DNA of 64,000 bases from positions 145,847 through 209,846 of the forward strand of contig QHXQ01000019.1 of the NCBI GenBank assembly GCA_003223935.1, in the 5' to 3' direction. The translations under genes were made by a program, and so were the position numbers. Positions 52,306 through 60,329 of the stretch are shown here, piece by piece. The notes beneath the pieces are model-generated. The model was not told where the DNA came from, did not search any database, and worked only from the letters and a program-made list of their open reading frames with translations. Source of the stretch: Acidobacteriota bacterium (lineage in GTDB: Bacteria; Acidobacteriota; Blastocatellia; Pyrinomonadales; Pyrinomonadaceae). The stretch's first letter is position 1. Each line of letters starts with the position of its first letter.

Positions 52306-53262
52306 TCAACCGCCTAAATTGATATTGAACCCGCCACCACCACCGCCTGATTGCGTCGGGAAGAAAGGCTTCATCAGGCCGGCGAACGCGGCGAGGTTGC
52401 GTGTCTGGATCAGTATCTCGCCGGGGCCTGTAAACTCCGCGACGATGCCTTCGCCGCTAACCATGCTGCGGAAGAAACCGGCGGCGGCTTTGCGCAACGT
52501 GTACTGCGTCGTCCCTTCCCAAGCGACTAGGTGGCCTGTGTCAACGACGTAACGCTCGCCTGCTCCCAGACGCTTGCGATGTACCGCGCCAAACGAAGAG
52601 ACGAGCAACAGCCCCGCGCCCGTCACAGACAAGACGAACAGGCCCTCACCCGCGAAGAAACTTTTCGCGCCGCCCCACTTCGTATCAACGACGAGGTTCG
52701 CATCGCCCGCGAGATACGAACTCGATTGGACGAAGAACTGTTGATTGGTCATCTCAATCGCCGCGATGTCGCCGGGGCCGCCCGGCGCGAGCGTGACTTC
52801 GCCGGGAGCGCCGCGCGCCGTGAACGTCGAGACGAACGCAGACTCGCCGCCGACCGCGCGTTTCAAAGCGCCCATCAAGCCACCCTTCATCTGCGATTGC
52901 AGTTCCACGTTCGCACTCATCGAAACCATCGCGCCCGCTTCAGCAAGGATGGACTGTTCGGCTTGCAGTTGCACGACGGCGAGCGAGTAAGAAGGCTGAT
53001 GCAAGATTTCGTAACTGTAACCGCGCCCCTCGCCTGTGCCGTCCGTATCAATGTTGATGCCTTGACCTGTGGGCTGATTGACATCAACGCCGGTCGGCTG
53101 CGGTTGACTCGCGCTGCTTTGCGCCTGCGCTTGCTCATACCAAGTACCGGCCGCGGCCGGTTGCGGCTCGCCACTGCTGCTCTGCGCGCCGACGCGCATG
53201 CCGCACGAGCCGCAGAACTGCGCGCCCTCAATCAACGATGCGCCACAATTAGTGCAATTCAT
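52306..53262 (-). CDS. AIM24 family protein with N-terminal zinc ribbon
   Basis: MNCTNCGASLIEGAQFCGSCGMRVG then YEILHQPSYSLAVVQLQAEQSILAEAGAMVSMSANVELQSQMKGGLMGALKRAVGGESAFVSTF. Confidence 0.9.
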   Translation of the reverse strand: MNCTNCGASLIEGAQFCGSCGMRVGAQSSSGEPQPAAAGTWYEQAQAQSSASQPQPTGVDVNQPTGQGINIDTDGTGEGRGYSYEILHQPSYSLAVVQLQAEQSILAEAGAMVSMSANVELQSQMKGGLMGALKRAVGGESAFVSTFTARGAPGEVTLAPGGPGDIAAIEMTNQQFFVQSSSYLAGDANLVVDTKWGGAKSFFAGEGLFVLSVTGAGLLLVSSFGAVHRKRLGAGERYVVDTGHLVAWEGTTQYTLRKAAAGFFRSMVSGEGIVAEFTGPGEILIQTRNLAAFAGLMKPFFPTQSGGGGGGFNINLGG

Positions 53263-53801
53263 AAGATCACTCCTTTAGATTTCTCGCAAATGATCTGCAC
53301 CGCCTCTTCCGGCGTGCGCGCGTAGTTGAGCAACGACACATCCTGCTCGCTCACGACGAGATGTTTGCGCCAACACTCAACCACAGGCGGCCAACAATCG
53401 CCCAACAAGACGAGCGGGCGTGGCTCAATCACGCGCGTCATCAATTTATTCCACACGAGCGACAATTCCGTCACCGTGCCCATCCCGCCGCGTATGGCGA
53501 TGAAACCCACAGAGCGCATGATCAGATTCTGCAAGCGTTCATAAAAATGTGCGCTCGCCACCTTGTCCGTGAGATAACGATTCGGCTCAGCCTTGAACTG
53601 ATTCATCACAATCCCCAGCACACGTCCGCCCCGCTCATGCGCCCCACGACTCGCCGCCTCCATCACACCCAGATATCCGCCCGTGCAAATGGTGAAGCCC
53701 GCCTCAGCCAACAACTGCCCGACGCGCCGCGCCTGCGCATACTCCTCAGAATCCTCGCCGCACTTCGAGCCGCCGAATATCGTTACGATGCGTTCGTTCA
53801 T
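53259..53801 (-). CDS. TIGR00725/LOG-like Rossmann-fold protein
   Basis: VTIFGGSKCGEDSEEYAQARRVGQLLAEAGFTICTGGYLGVMEAASRGAHERGGRVLGI, GGMGTVTELSLVWNKL. Start MNERIV at 53801. Confidence 0.85.
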   Translation of the reverse strand: MNERIVTIFGGSKCGEDSEEYAQARRVGQLLAEAGFTICTGGYLGVMEAASRGAHERGGRVLGIVMNQFKAEPNRYLTDKVASAHFYERLQNLIMRSVGFIAIRGGMGTVTELSLVWNKLMTRVIEPRPLVLLGDCWPPVVECWRKHLVVSEQDVSLLNYARTPEEAVQIICEKSKGVIL

Positions 53802-53805
53802 AATT

Positions 53806-53877
53806 GACGATGGCTGATGGACAATGGACGATGGCAAGCCCAATTTAGTCATCGTCCATCATCTATCGTCTATGGTC
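53806..53877. repeat. Heptad fold-back element GACGATG GCTGATG GACAATG GACGATG / CATCGTC CATCATC TATCGTC TATGGTC
   Basis: Direct reading; overlaps the asnS stop codon (53870-53872). Confidence 0.88.
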
Positions 53878-55228
53878 TAAGCCTATAGAGCATGCGCGGG
53901 AACGGGATGGTTTCGCGGACGTGTTCGATGCCGCACATCCAAGCGGTGCAGCGTTCGATGCCCATGCCGAAGCCTGCGTGCGGGACGCTGCCGTAGCGGC
54001 GCAGGTCGAGATACCACTCGAAGGATTCGCGCGGCAACTCCTCTGCTTTGATCTGCGCTTCCAAGTATTCGAGCGAGGTTGCGCGCTCGCCGCCGCCGAT
54101 CACTTCGCCGTAGCCTTCCGAGGCGAGTACGTCAACGCCGAGCGCGAGTTCATCGCGCTCCGGGTCGCGCTTCATGTAGAAGGCTTTGACGGCCGCCGGA
54201 TAGCGATGCACCATCACGGGCCGGTCGAACTGCTGTGAGATATACGTCTCATCGGGCGCGCCGAAGTCGCCGCCCCACTCGAAACGGTTTTCCAACTCAC
54301 CGCGCGTGTGTCCTTCGTGCAGTAATTTCACCGCATCGTCGTAGTGCAGACGCGGAAACGGCGGCACGATGGCTTCGAGTTTCGATGTATCGCGCTCTAA
54401 AACTTTTAACTCCTCTTTGCGTTCGTCGAGCACGCGCGCGGCAATATATGAAATGAATCGCTCGCAGAGGTTCATCACGTCGTCGAGCGTGGCATAGGCC
54501 ATTTCAGGTTCGACCATCCAGAACTCGGTCAAGTGGCGGCGCGTCTTGGAACGTTCGGCGCGGAAGGTCGGGCCGAAGCAATAGACTTTGCCGAAGGCGG
54601 CGGCGGTCGCTTCGTTGTAGAGTTGACCGGACTGCGTGAGATAAGCCTTCTCATCTTCAAAGTAATCAACCTCGAAGAGCGTAGTCGTGCCTTCGCAAGC
54701 GGCGGGCGTTAGGATCGGCGCATCGGCGAGCGTAAAGCCGTCGTTGTCGAGAAAATCGCGGACGGCGCGGATGACCGTGTGGCGCACCTTGAGGATCGCG
54801 TGCTGGCGGCGCGAACGTAGCCACAGATGACGATGATCCATCAAGAACTCTGTGCCGTGTTCCTTCAAAGTGATCGGGTAGCCTTCGACCGCTTGCACGA
54901 CTTCGGCGTCAAGCACGTCAATCTCAAACCCGCCCGGCGCGCGTTCGTCTGCTCGGACGCTGCCACGCACGATCAAAGCTGATTCCTGTCCGAGATGTTT
55001 GAGCGCGTCCCACACGGCTTCCGATACGTTCTTCTTGAAGACGACACATTGGACGACGCCTGTGCCGTCGCGCAGTTGCGGGAACAGGAGCTTGCCGCTC
55101 GAACGCAAGTTGTAAAGCCAACCGTGCAAGGTCACTGTCGTGCCGACGTGCGCGGCGAGTTGGTCGATGTAAACGGGCGGCGCAGCCGCGCTGGTCGGTG
55201 TGTGTGTTTCGGTTTCCGGTGTCGTCAT
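53870..55228 (-). CDS. asnS: Asparaginyl-tRNA synthetase
   Basis: [123 protein letters not shown]. Confidence 0.96.
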   Translation of the reverse strand: MTTPETETHTPTSAAAPPVYIDQLAAHVGTTVTLHGWLYNLRSSGKLLFPQLRDGTGVVQCVVFKKNVSEAVWDALKHLGQESALIVRGSVRADERAPGGFEIDVLDAEVVQAVEGYPITLKEHGTEFLMDHRHLWLRSRRQHAILKVRHTVIRAVRDFLDNDGFTLADAPILTPAACEGTTTLFEVDYFEDEKAYLTQSGQLYNEATAAAFGKVYCFGPTFRAERSKTRRHLTEFWMVEPEMAYATLDDVMNLCERFISYIAARVLDERKEELKVLERDTSKLEAIVPPFPRLHYDDAVKLLHEGHTRGELENRFEWGGDFGAPDETYISQQFDRPVMVHRYPAAVKAFYMKRDPERDELALGVDVLASEGYGEVIGGGERATSLEYLEAQIKAEELPRESFEWYLDLRRYGSVPHAGFGMGIERCTAWMCGIEHVRETIPFPRMLYRLRP

Positions 55229-55279
55229 AACTGATAAAACTGCTGCGCTGAGATGTGCTGATTAAACGTCTGCGCTCGC

Positions 55280-56326
55280 CTACTTACCAAGCACGCGCGT
55301 GCTGATCGCCGCTTGCAGCGCGGGGAAACGGTTGAGCCATTGTGCCGCTTGCAAGACGATGAGCAGGATCGGCTCGATGTATTGTGCATAGACTTCGCCG
55401 CGCCCGAAGACGGCCGTTTGACAGGCAAACGTGCCGCACGCCTTCAAACAACGCTGCACCGTCATCAAACGGAACTCGCGCGCGAACTCGTCCGGGTCGA
55501 GCGCAGACAAGCCGCGCTGTTCGCGGTCGGCGAGAAAGTGCAGGCGGCGGACGCGCACCTCTGCGAGCGACGGCGACTCGGTCACACGGTCGAGTAACAG
55601 TGAGACCAGATCATAACTTGCCGGCCCCATCCGCGCATCTTGATGATCAATGATCCGCAGCTTGTCGTCTTTGTCAACGATCAGATTTGCCGCGTGATAG
55701 TCGCGGTGACAGAGCACGCGCGGGCGCGCGGCGAGTTCTGAGGCGACGTCGCGGAGTTCGGCGCGCAGTTGGGCTTCTTCGCCGTGTTTGAGCGTCTCGC
55801 CGCGCAGGCGCTTGAAGTAATGCTCAAAAAAGAAATCGAGTTCCCAAGAGAGCTTAGCTTCATCGAAGGCGAGGCGACTGGCGATTGAGTCGCGTTCGTA
55901 GGCGAGCGCGGTGGCCGCTTGGATGTCTGCGATTAGCGCGATGGCTTGTTCGATGTAAGTGTCGCGCTCGTCCTCTGTGGCACTCTCAAAGATGCGGCGC
56001 AGTTGGCGGTCGCCCAAATCCTCTTGCACGATGATGCCCTGCTGCCCGTCAACGTCGAAGACTTCGGGCACGGGCAGGCGGGCGGCGACGAACAGGCGTG
56101 TCACGTCTAGGTACGGATGTATGTCTGGATCGAACGGTTCGGGATAGACGGCGGCGACGGCCGTAGCTTTGTGCCAAGGGATGCGAAAGTATTCGCGCGT
56201 CGAAGCGTCGGGCGTGAGCGCGACGACTTGAGCGGCGGGCAGACCTTTGCGCGCGAGATAGTCCTGCAACCGCTGGCGTGCGGAGGAGGCGAAAGCGTTG
56301 GCCGTGATCCCGGTCGGATGGCTCAT
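55280..56326 (-). CDS. Aminoglycoside phosphotransferase family; AmgK-like (anomeric MurNAc/GlcNAc kinase) candidate
   Basis: DASTREYFRI, IVQEDLGDRQLRRIFE, RPRVLCHRDYHAANLIVDKDDKLRIIDHQDARMGPASYDLVSLLLDR; adjacent to a sugar nucleotidyltransferase. Confidence 0.82.
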   Translation of the reverse strand: MSHPTGITANAFASSARQRLQDYLARKGLPAAQVVALTPDASTREYFRIPWHKATAVAAVYPEPFDPDIHPYLDVTRLFVAARLPVPEVFDVDGQQGIIVQEDLGDRQLRRIFESATEDERDTYIEQAIALIADIQAATALAYERDSIASRLAFDEAKLSWELDFFFEHYFKRLRGETLKHGEEAQLRAELRDVASELAARPRVLCHRDYHAANLIVDKDDKLRIIDHQDARMGPASYDLVSLLLDRVTESPSLAEVRVRRLHFLADREQRGLSALDPDEFAREFRLMTVQRCLKACGTFACQTAVFGRGEVYAQYIEPILLIVLQAAQWLNRFPALQAAISTRVLGK

Positions 56327-56340
56327 CGGACAGAAAAACA

Positions 56341-56418
56341 GTGGTCAGTGGTCAGTGGTCAATGGTCAGTGATAGACAGTTTCTTAACTGACCACCGACC
56401 ACTGACCACTGACCACTG
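56341..56418. repeat. Heptad fold-back element GTGGTCA x3 ATGGTCA GTGATAG / TGACCAC CGACCAC TGACCAC TGACCAC
   Basis: Direct reading; loop ACAGTTTCTTAACTG. Confidence 0.92.
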
Positions 56419-56440
56419 TTACGAAGCGTGTGGGATTGTA

Positions 56441-57523
56441 TCACTGCGCCAGTGGCGCGACAAAATTCTCGCCTCGAATCGTGCCCGTGAGACCTTTGGC
56501 TGGTCGCGCCACAGCGCGCACAAGCTCTGCGCGGACGACGGCTGCGTCTTCAATCGTCTCGCCCGCGAGGATGCACACGCCTGCGCCGAGCACAGCCCGA
56601 CGCACACGCGCGCCTGCGGCGATGTGTACGTCTTCCCAGAGCACCGCATCACGCACGTCTGCGCCCGGTTCGATGACTGAGCCGGGGCCGAGTTCTACGT
56701 CGCGCCCTGCGCGGCGCATGAGGGCGATGCTTGTGTCGAGGTAGCGGCGCACGGTGGAAAGTTCGTACCAGTAGCCCGTGGCGATGTGGGCGACGAGGCG
56801 CTCGCCCGTGCGCATGGCTTGCGGATAGATATCCGTGACCGTATCGGAGAAGGCGGCGCGCGGGATAAAGTCGAAGATGCGCGGCTCAAGAATGTGAATC
56901 CCTGTGAACATCAAAGGCGGTTCGATCGCGGACTGCGGATCGCGGATCGCGGATCGCTGTTCGCCGAGCGCAGATCGCTGATCGTTGATCGCTGCTCCGC
57001 TCTCACTTGATGGAGGGACGCTGTTCGCGTCCCTGACCTTATCGGACGCGGGGAAGTGACCGAAGCGTTCGAGCAGGTTATCGCGCACGTGCACGATGCT
57101 GTAACGCTCGCGCTCGACGTTGCGGCGCAGGACGAGCGTTGCCAATGCGCGCTCGCGCCGGTGTGTGGCGAGGGCTTCGTGCAGGTTGATATTGGTGGCG
57201 ATCTTGCCGTTGACGACGATGAAGGTGTCGCCTGATAAAAATTCGCGCGCGTTATCGAGCGCGCCGCTCGTGCCGAGAATTGTCGGCTCATCAAAGTAGC
57301 GCAGACGCACACCGAAGCTCGTGCCGTCACCCAAAGCCGCGCGCACGGACTCAGGTTGATGATGCAGATTAACTGCGATCTCTCGGCAGCCAAACTGCGC
57401 GAGATATTCTGCGACATAACCGACCAGCGGCCGGCCCATAAATGGGAGCGCCGGCTTCGCGCGGTCAATCGTCAGAGGCCAGAGACGTGTGCCGTAGCCC
57501 GCGGCCAAGATCATCGCACGCAT
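56441..57523 (-). CDS. NDP-sugar nucleotidyltransferase (MurU / mannose-1-phosphate guanylyltransferase-like) with beta-helix tail
   Basis: RAMILAAGYGTRLWPLTIDRAKPALPFMGRPLVGYVAEYLAQFG; tail GPGSVIEPGADVRDAVLWEDVHIAAGARVRRAVLGAGVCI. Confidence 0.85.
   Translation of the reverse strand: MRAMILAAGYGTRLWPLTIDRAKPALPFMGRPLVGYVAEYLAQFGCREIAVNLHHQPESVRAALGDGTSFGVRLRYFDEPTILGTSGALDNAREFLSGDTFIVVNGKIATNINLHEALATHRRERALATLVLRRNVERERYSIVHVRDNLLERFGHFPASDKVRDANSVPPSSESGAAINDQRSALGEQRSAIRDPQSAIEPPLMFTGIHILEPRIFDFIPRAAFSDTVTDIYPQAMRTGERLVAHIATGYWYELSTVRRYLDTSIALMRRAGRDVELGPGSVIEPGADVRDAVLWEDVHIAAGARVRRAVLGAGVCILAGETIEDAAVVRAELVRAVARPAKGLTGTIRGENFVAPLAQ
56923..56992 (-). repeat. In-CDS heptad array, about ten NGATCGC-type units
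   Basis: CGATCGC GGACTGC GGATCGC x3 TGTTCGC CGAGCGC AGATCGC TGATCGT TGATCGC; encodes INDQRSA-LGEQRSA-IRDPQSA on the minus strand. Confidence 0.88.
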
Positions 57524-57530
57524 AAGAACA

Positions 57531-57593
57531 ATGGTCGGTGGTCAGTGGTCAGCGACCGCCAGGTTTTAACTGATCACTGACCACTGACCACTG
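57531..57593. repeat. Heptad fold-back element ATGGTCG GTGGTCA GTGGTCA / TGATCAC TGACCAC TGACCAC
   Basis: Direct reading; loop contains GGTTTTAACTG. Confidence 0.9.
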
Positions 57594-57597
57594 CTTT

Positions 57598-58203
57598 TCA
57601 AGATGCTTGGGCCGCGTCGCGGATCATGAGGTCGAATGTGCCGGGGGCGACTTTGCGAAAGCGGCGATTGCGGTTGAGCGAGACGGCGATGCTGATGGTC
57701 GGATGCTGACCCGTGAATTGAAAGCCGCCCTCTTTGAGCCGATTATAAATCTCGTTGACGTGGAGCGGCACGCCCGCTTCGCGCAGGATCATGGATGTAG
57801 CCTGCGGGATCGTGCGGTCGTAGAAACGATCATCCTTGATCTCTATGTCGGCGCGTACGGGCGGGATGTGATGCGGCACTGCGGGCGTGCGCGGCTGAGG
57901 CGCAAAACCCGGCGGCGCGTTGTAGCCGGTGGCGACCGGGGCAGCTTTCGCTTCGTCGCGGCGGAGCGCGCTTTCGATCTCGGCATCGGACGGCGGGGCC
58001 GGCGCGGGGTTGATGACGGACGACAGGATGCGCAGCATCGCGGCTTCGGTCTGACCGGCGATGGCGTCCATCTCTGCGAGTTCCGTGCGCAGCTTCTCGG
58101 CTTCGAGTTCGAGGTCGGCGAGCCGTGCGGCCAAGCGATTGCGCGTGGCCCGCGTCTGGCGCAGACTCTGTTCGAGCGTGGCTAAGAGATTTTCATCGGG
58201 CAT
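57598..58203 (-). CDS. Coiled-coil protein with HARE-HTH-like C-terminal domain
   Basis: ATSMILREAGVPLHVNEIYNRLKEGGFQFTGQHPTISIAVSLNRNRRFRKVAPGTFDL. Confidence 0.7.
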   Translation of the reverse strand: MPDENLLATLEQSLRQTRATRNRLAARLADLELEAEKLRTELAEMDAIAGQTEAAMLRILSSVINPAPAPPSDAEIESALRRDEAKAAPVATGYNAPPGFAPQPRTPAVPHHIPPVRADIEIKDDRFYDRTIPQATSMILREAGVPLHVNEIYNRLKEGGFQFTGQHPTISIAVSLNRNRRFRKVAPGTFDLMIRDAAQAS

Positions 58204-58217
58204 AAATGTTAGCGGGG

Positions 58218-58270
58218 GGATGAAGGATGTGGGATGAACAGAGCGCGAATTATTGTTTCATCTCTCATCC
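58218..58270. repeat. Degraded heptad fold-back GGATGAA GGATGTG GGATGAA / TTTCATC TCTCATC
   Basis: Direct reading; fewer and less regular units. Confidence 0.6.
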
Positions 58271-58283
58271 GCAGTTCACTCCA

Positions 58284-59300
58284 TTAACTCTCGCGCTCAA
58301 GGATGTAAGTCGGAATTGAGCGCAGAGCGTCGCGGTATGGCGAATCGGGTAGCACGTCGAGCGTCGAACGCGCGGCTTCGGCGTACTCGACGGCGCGTCG
58401 GCGTGCGCGGGCCAACGCGCCGGTCTGTTCGGCGGCGGCGATGAGCGCAGCGCGCGGACTGTGGTCGTAATCGCCTGTGCGCATCACCGATAATACGGCG
58501 GCGCGCTGCTGTGGGTCGGCTGCGAGCAGATAGATGAGCGGGAGCGTCAACTTGCCTTCGAGCAGATCGACGCCGGCCGCTTTGCCGAGCGCATCTTCGG
58601 TCGCGGTGAAATCCAACAGATCATCAACAAGTTGAAAGGCCGTGCCGAGATGTAGGCCGTAATCGCGCAAGGCGCGCTGCGCATGCTCATCTGCGCCGCC
58701 CAAGAGCGCGCCGATCTCGCAGCAAGCGCTGAATAAGTATGCGGTCTTGCGCATGAGGATGTCGAAGTATTGCTCCTCTTCGAGGTCTGCGCGACCGAGC
58801 GTGGTCAGTTGCAGCAGTTCACCTTCGGTCATCTTGCGCGTGACGGCGGTCAGGATGTCGAGCACGGGCAGCGAACGCTCCGCGAGGCTCGTCTCGAAGG
58901 CCGACATGTAAAGCCAATCTCCCATCAGGACGGCCGTCTGATTGCCGAAGCGACTGTTGATCGAAGGCCGGTTGCGGCGCGTCTCTGCGTTGTCAATGAT
59001 GTCGTCATGCACGAGCGTCGCCGTGTGCAGGAACTCCATCACGGTTGCCATGCGGATGACATTGGGGCGCGCGGCCTCGCCGCCGACGGCGTAAGTCGAG
59101 AGCAGCGTCAGCGCGGGCCGGACGCGCTTGCCGCCCGAGGCGCGCAGGTAGTCGCCGATGTACGCGATGACTTGAATGTTCGAGCGCGCTTGGCGCTCAA
59201 ACTCTGCTTCGACCAGTTGCAACTCCGGCGCGATCAGGCTGAAGATGCGCGCCGCAGTCAGTTGCGGCTCTTCCAGTGTGGCGAGATGACCTGTGTTCAT
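58284..59300 (-). CDS. Polyprenyl diphosphate synthase
   Basis: GKRVRPALTLLSTYAVGG, ATLVHDDIIDNAETRRNRPSINSRFGNQTAVLMGDWLYM, FQLVDDLLDFTATEDALGKAAGVDLLEGKLTLPLIYLL. Confidence 0.94.
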   Translation of the reverse strand: MNTGHLATLEEPQLTAARIFSLIAPELQLVEAEFERQARSNIQVIAYIGDYLRASGGKRVRPALTLLSTYAVGGEAARPNVIRMATVMEFLHTATLVHDDIIDNAETRRNRPSINSRFGNQTAVLMGDWLYMSAFETSLAERSLPVLDILTAVTRKMTEGELLQLTTLGRADLEEEQYFDILMRKTAYLFSACCEIGALLGGADEHAQRALRDYGLHLGTAFQLVDDLLDFTATEDALGKAAGVDLLEGKLTLPLIYLLAADPQQRAAVLSVMRTGDYDHSPRAALIAAAEQTGALARARRRAVEYAEAARSTLDVLPDSPYRDALRSIPTYILERES

Positions 59301-59413
59301 AGGGTGACGTGTGACGGGTTGCAGTTTGCAGAGGTTACAGCCTTGCCCTGCTCACGCATTCAACCGTCTCGGTTCTTTATAGCATTAACCGACGAATGGC
59401 GAAAGCTTGAAGA

Positions 59414-59461
59414 CAGTTTTCAGTTTTCAGTGATCGGCGCAAAGCTGAAAACTGAAAACTG
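59414..59461. repeat. Short heptad fold-back CAGTTTT CAGTTTT CAGTGAT / CTGAAAA CTGAAAA CTG
   Basis: Direct reading. Confidence 0.85.
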
Positions 59462-59466
59462 TTTTT

Positions 59467-60252
59467 TCATAGTTGCAGTTTGAAGAGACGCGCAAAGTTG
59501 GCGCTTGTGCTGCGGCCAAACTCGGCTAGATCGAGGTCATACAAGTCGGCGACGACGCGAGCCGTTTCAACCACGCGCGCCGGTTCGTTGCGCCGGCCGC
59601 GAAATGGGACTGGCGTGAGAAACGGGCAATCGGTTTCAACGAGCAGCCAGTCGAGCGGTATGCGGCGCGCGATGGCGCGCAACGCCTCGGCGTTCTTAAA
59701 CGTGACGTTGCCGGCAAAAGAGATCAGCAAACCGAGTTCGAGGGCCGCTTCGGCCAACGCCCAACTGCCGCCGAAGCAGTGCATGATGCCGCCAAGTTTC
59801 GCCCCGCTCCATTCAGCGCGCAGGATCGCCGCCGTGTCTTCGTCAGCTTCGCGCGAGTGAATGATCACGGGCAACTGCGCCGCACGCGCCAAACGCAACT
59901 GCCACGCGAAGACTTCGCGCTGCGCTTCGCGCGGCGAGTTGTCGTAATGATAATCGAGGCCAATCTCGCCCCAAGCCAACACGCGCGGACTGCTGCGCAT
60001 GATCTGTTGCAGACGCTCCGCCGCCCGTTCATCAAACAAACGCGCGTCGTGCGGATGCACACCGGCTGCCGCATAGACGCCTTCATAGCGTTCAGCAATC
60101 TCAAGCGCACGCTCCAATGATCCACTGTGCGGATCGCCCGTACCCACATTCAAAATCGCAACGACACCGGCCGCACGCGCACGCGCCACGACCTCATCGC
60201 GATCCGCGTCGTACTCCGGCCCGTCTATATGCGCGTGTGAATCAACAAACAT
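59467..60252 (-). CDS. tatD: TatD family metal-dependent hydrolase
   Basis: MFVDSHAHIDGPEYDADRDEVVARARAAGV, AAAGVHPHDARLF, WGEIGLDYHYDNSPREAQREVFAWQLRLARAAQLPVIIHSREADEDT. Start at 60252. Confidence 0.93.
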   Translation of the reverse strand: MFVDSHAHIDGPEYDADRDEVVARARAAGVVAILNVGTGDPHSGSLERALEIAERYEGVYAAAGVHPHDARLFDERAAERLQQIMRSSPRVLAWGEIGLDYHYDNSPREAQREVFAWQLRLARAAQLPVIIHSREADEDTAAILRAEWSGAKLGGIMHCFGGSWALAEAALELGLLISFAGNVTFKNAEALRAIARRIPLDWLLVETDCPFLTPVPFRGRRNEPARVVETARVVADLYDLDLAEFGRSTSANFARLFKLQL

Positions 60253-60259
60253 GAGCAGA

Positions 60260-60329
60260 AATGATGAAAGATGAATGCGGAACGACGAATACAGAAGATT
60301 ATTCATCGTTCATCGTTCTACATTCATCA
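60260..60329. repeat. Heptad fold-back AATGATG AAAGATG AATGCGG AACGACG AATACAG / TTCATCG TTCATCG TTCTACA TTCATCA
   Basis: Direct reading; overlaps the metG stop codon at 60327-60329. Confidence 0.82.

Noticed and set aside
59304-59335. GTGACGT GTGACGG GTTGCAG TTTGCAG, a possible solo heptad arm upstream of the polyprenyl synthase
   Set aside because: Period-7 hint but no inverted partner and units too divergent; left out of the feature list.
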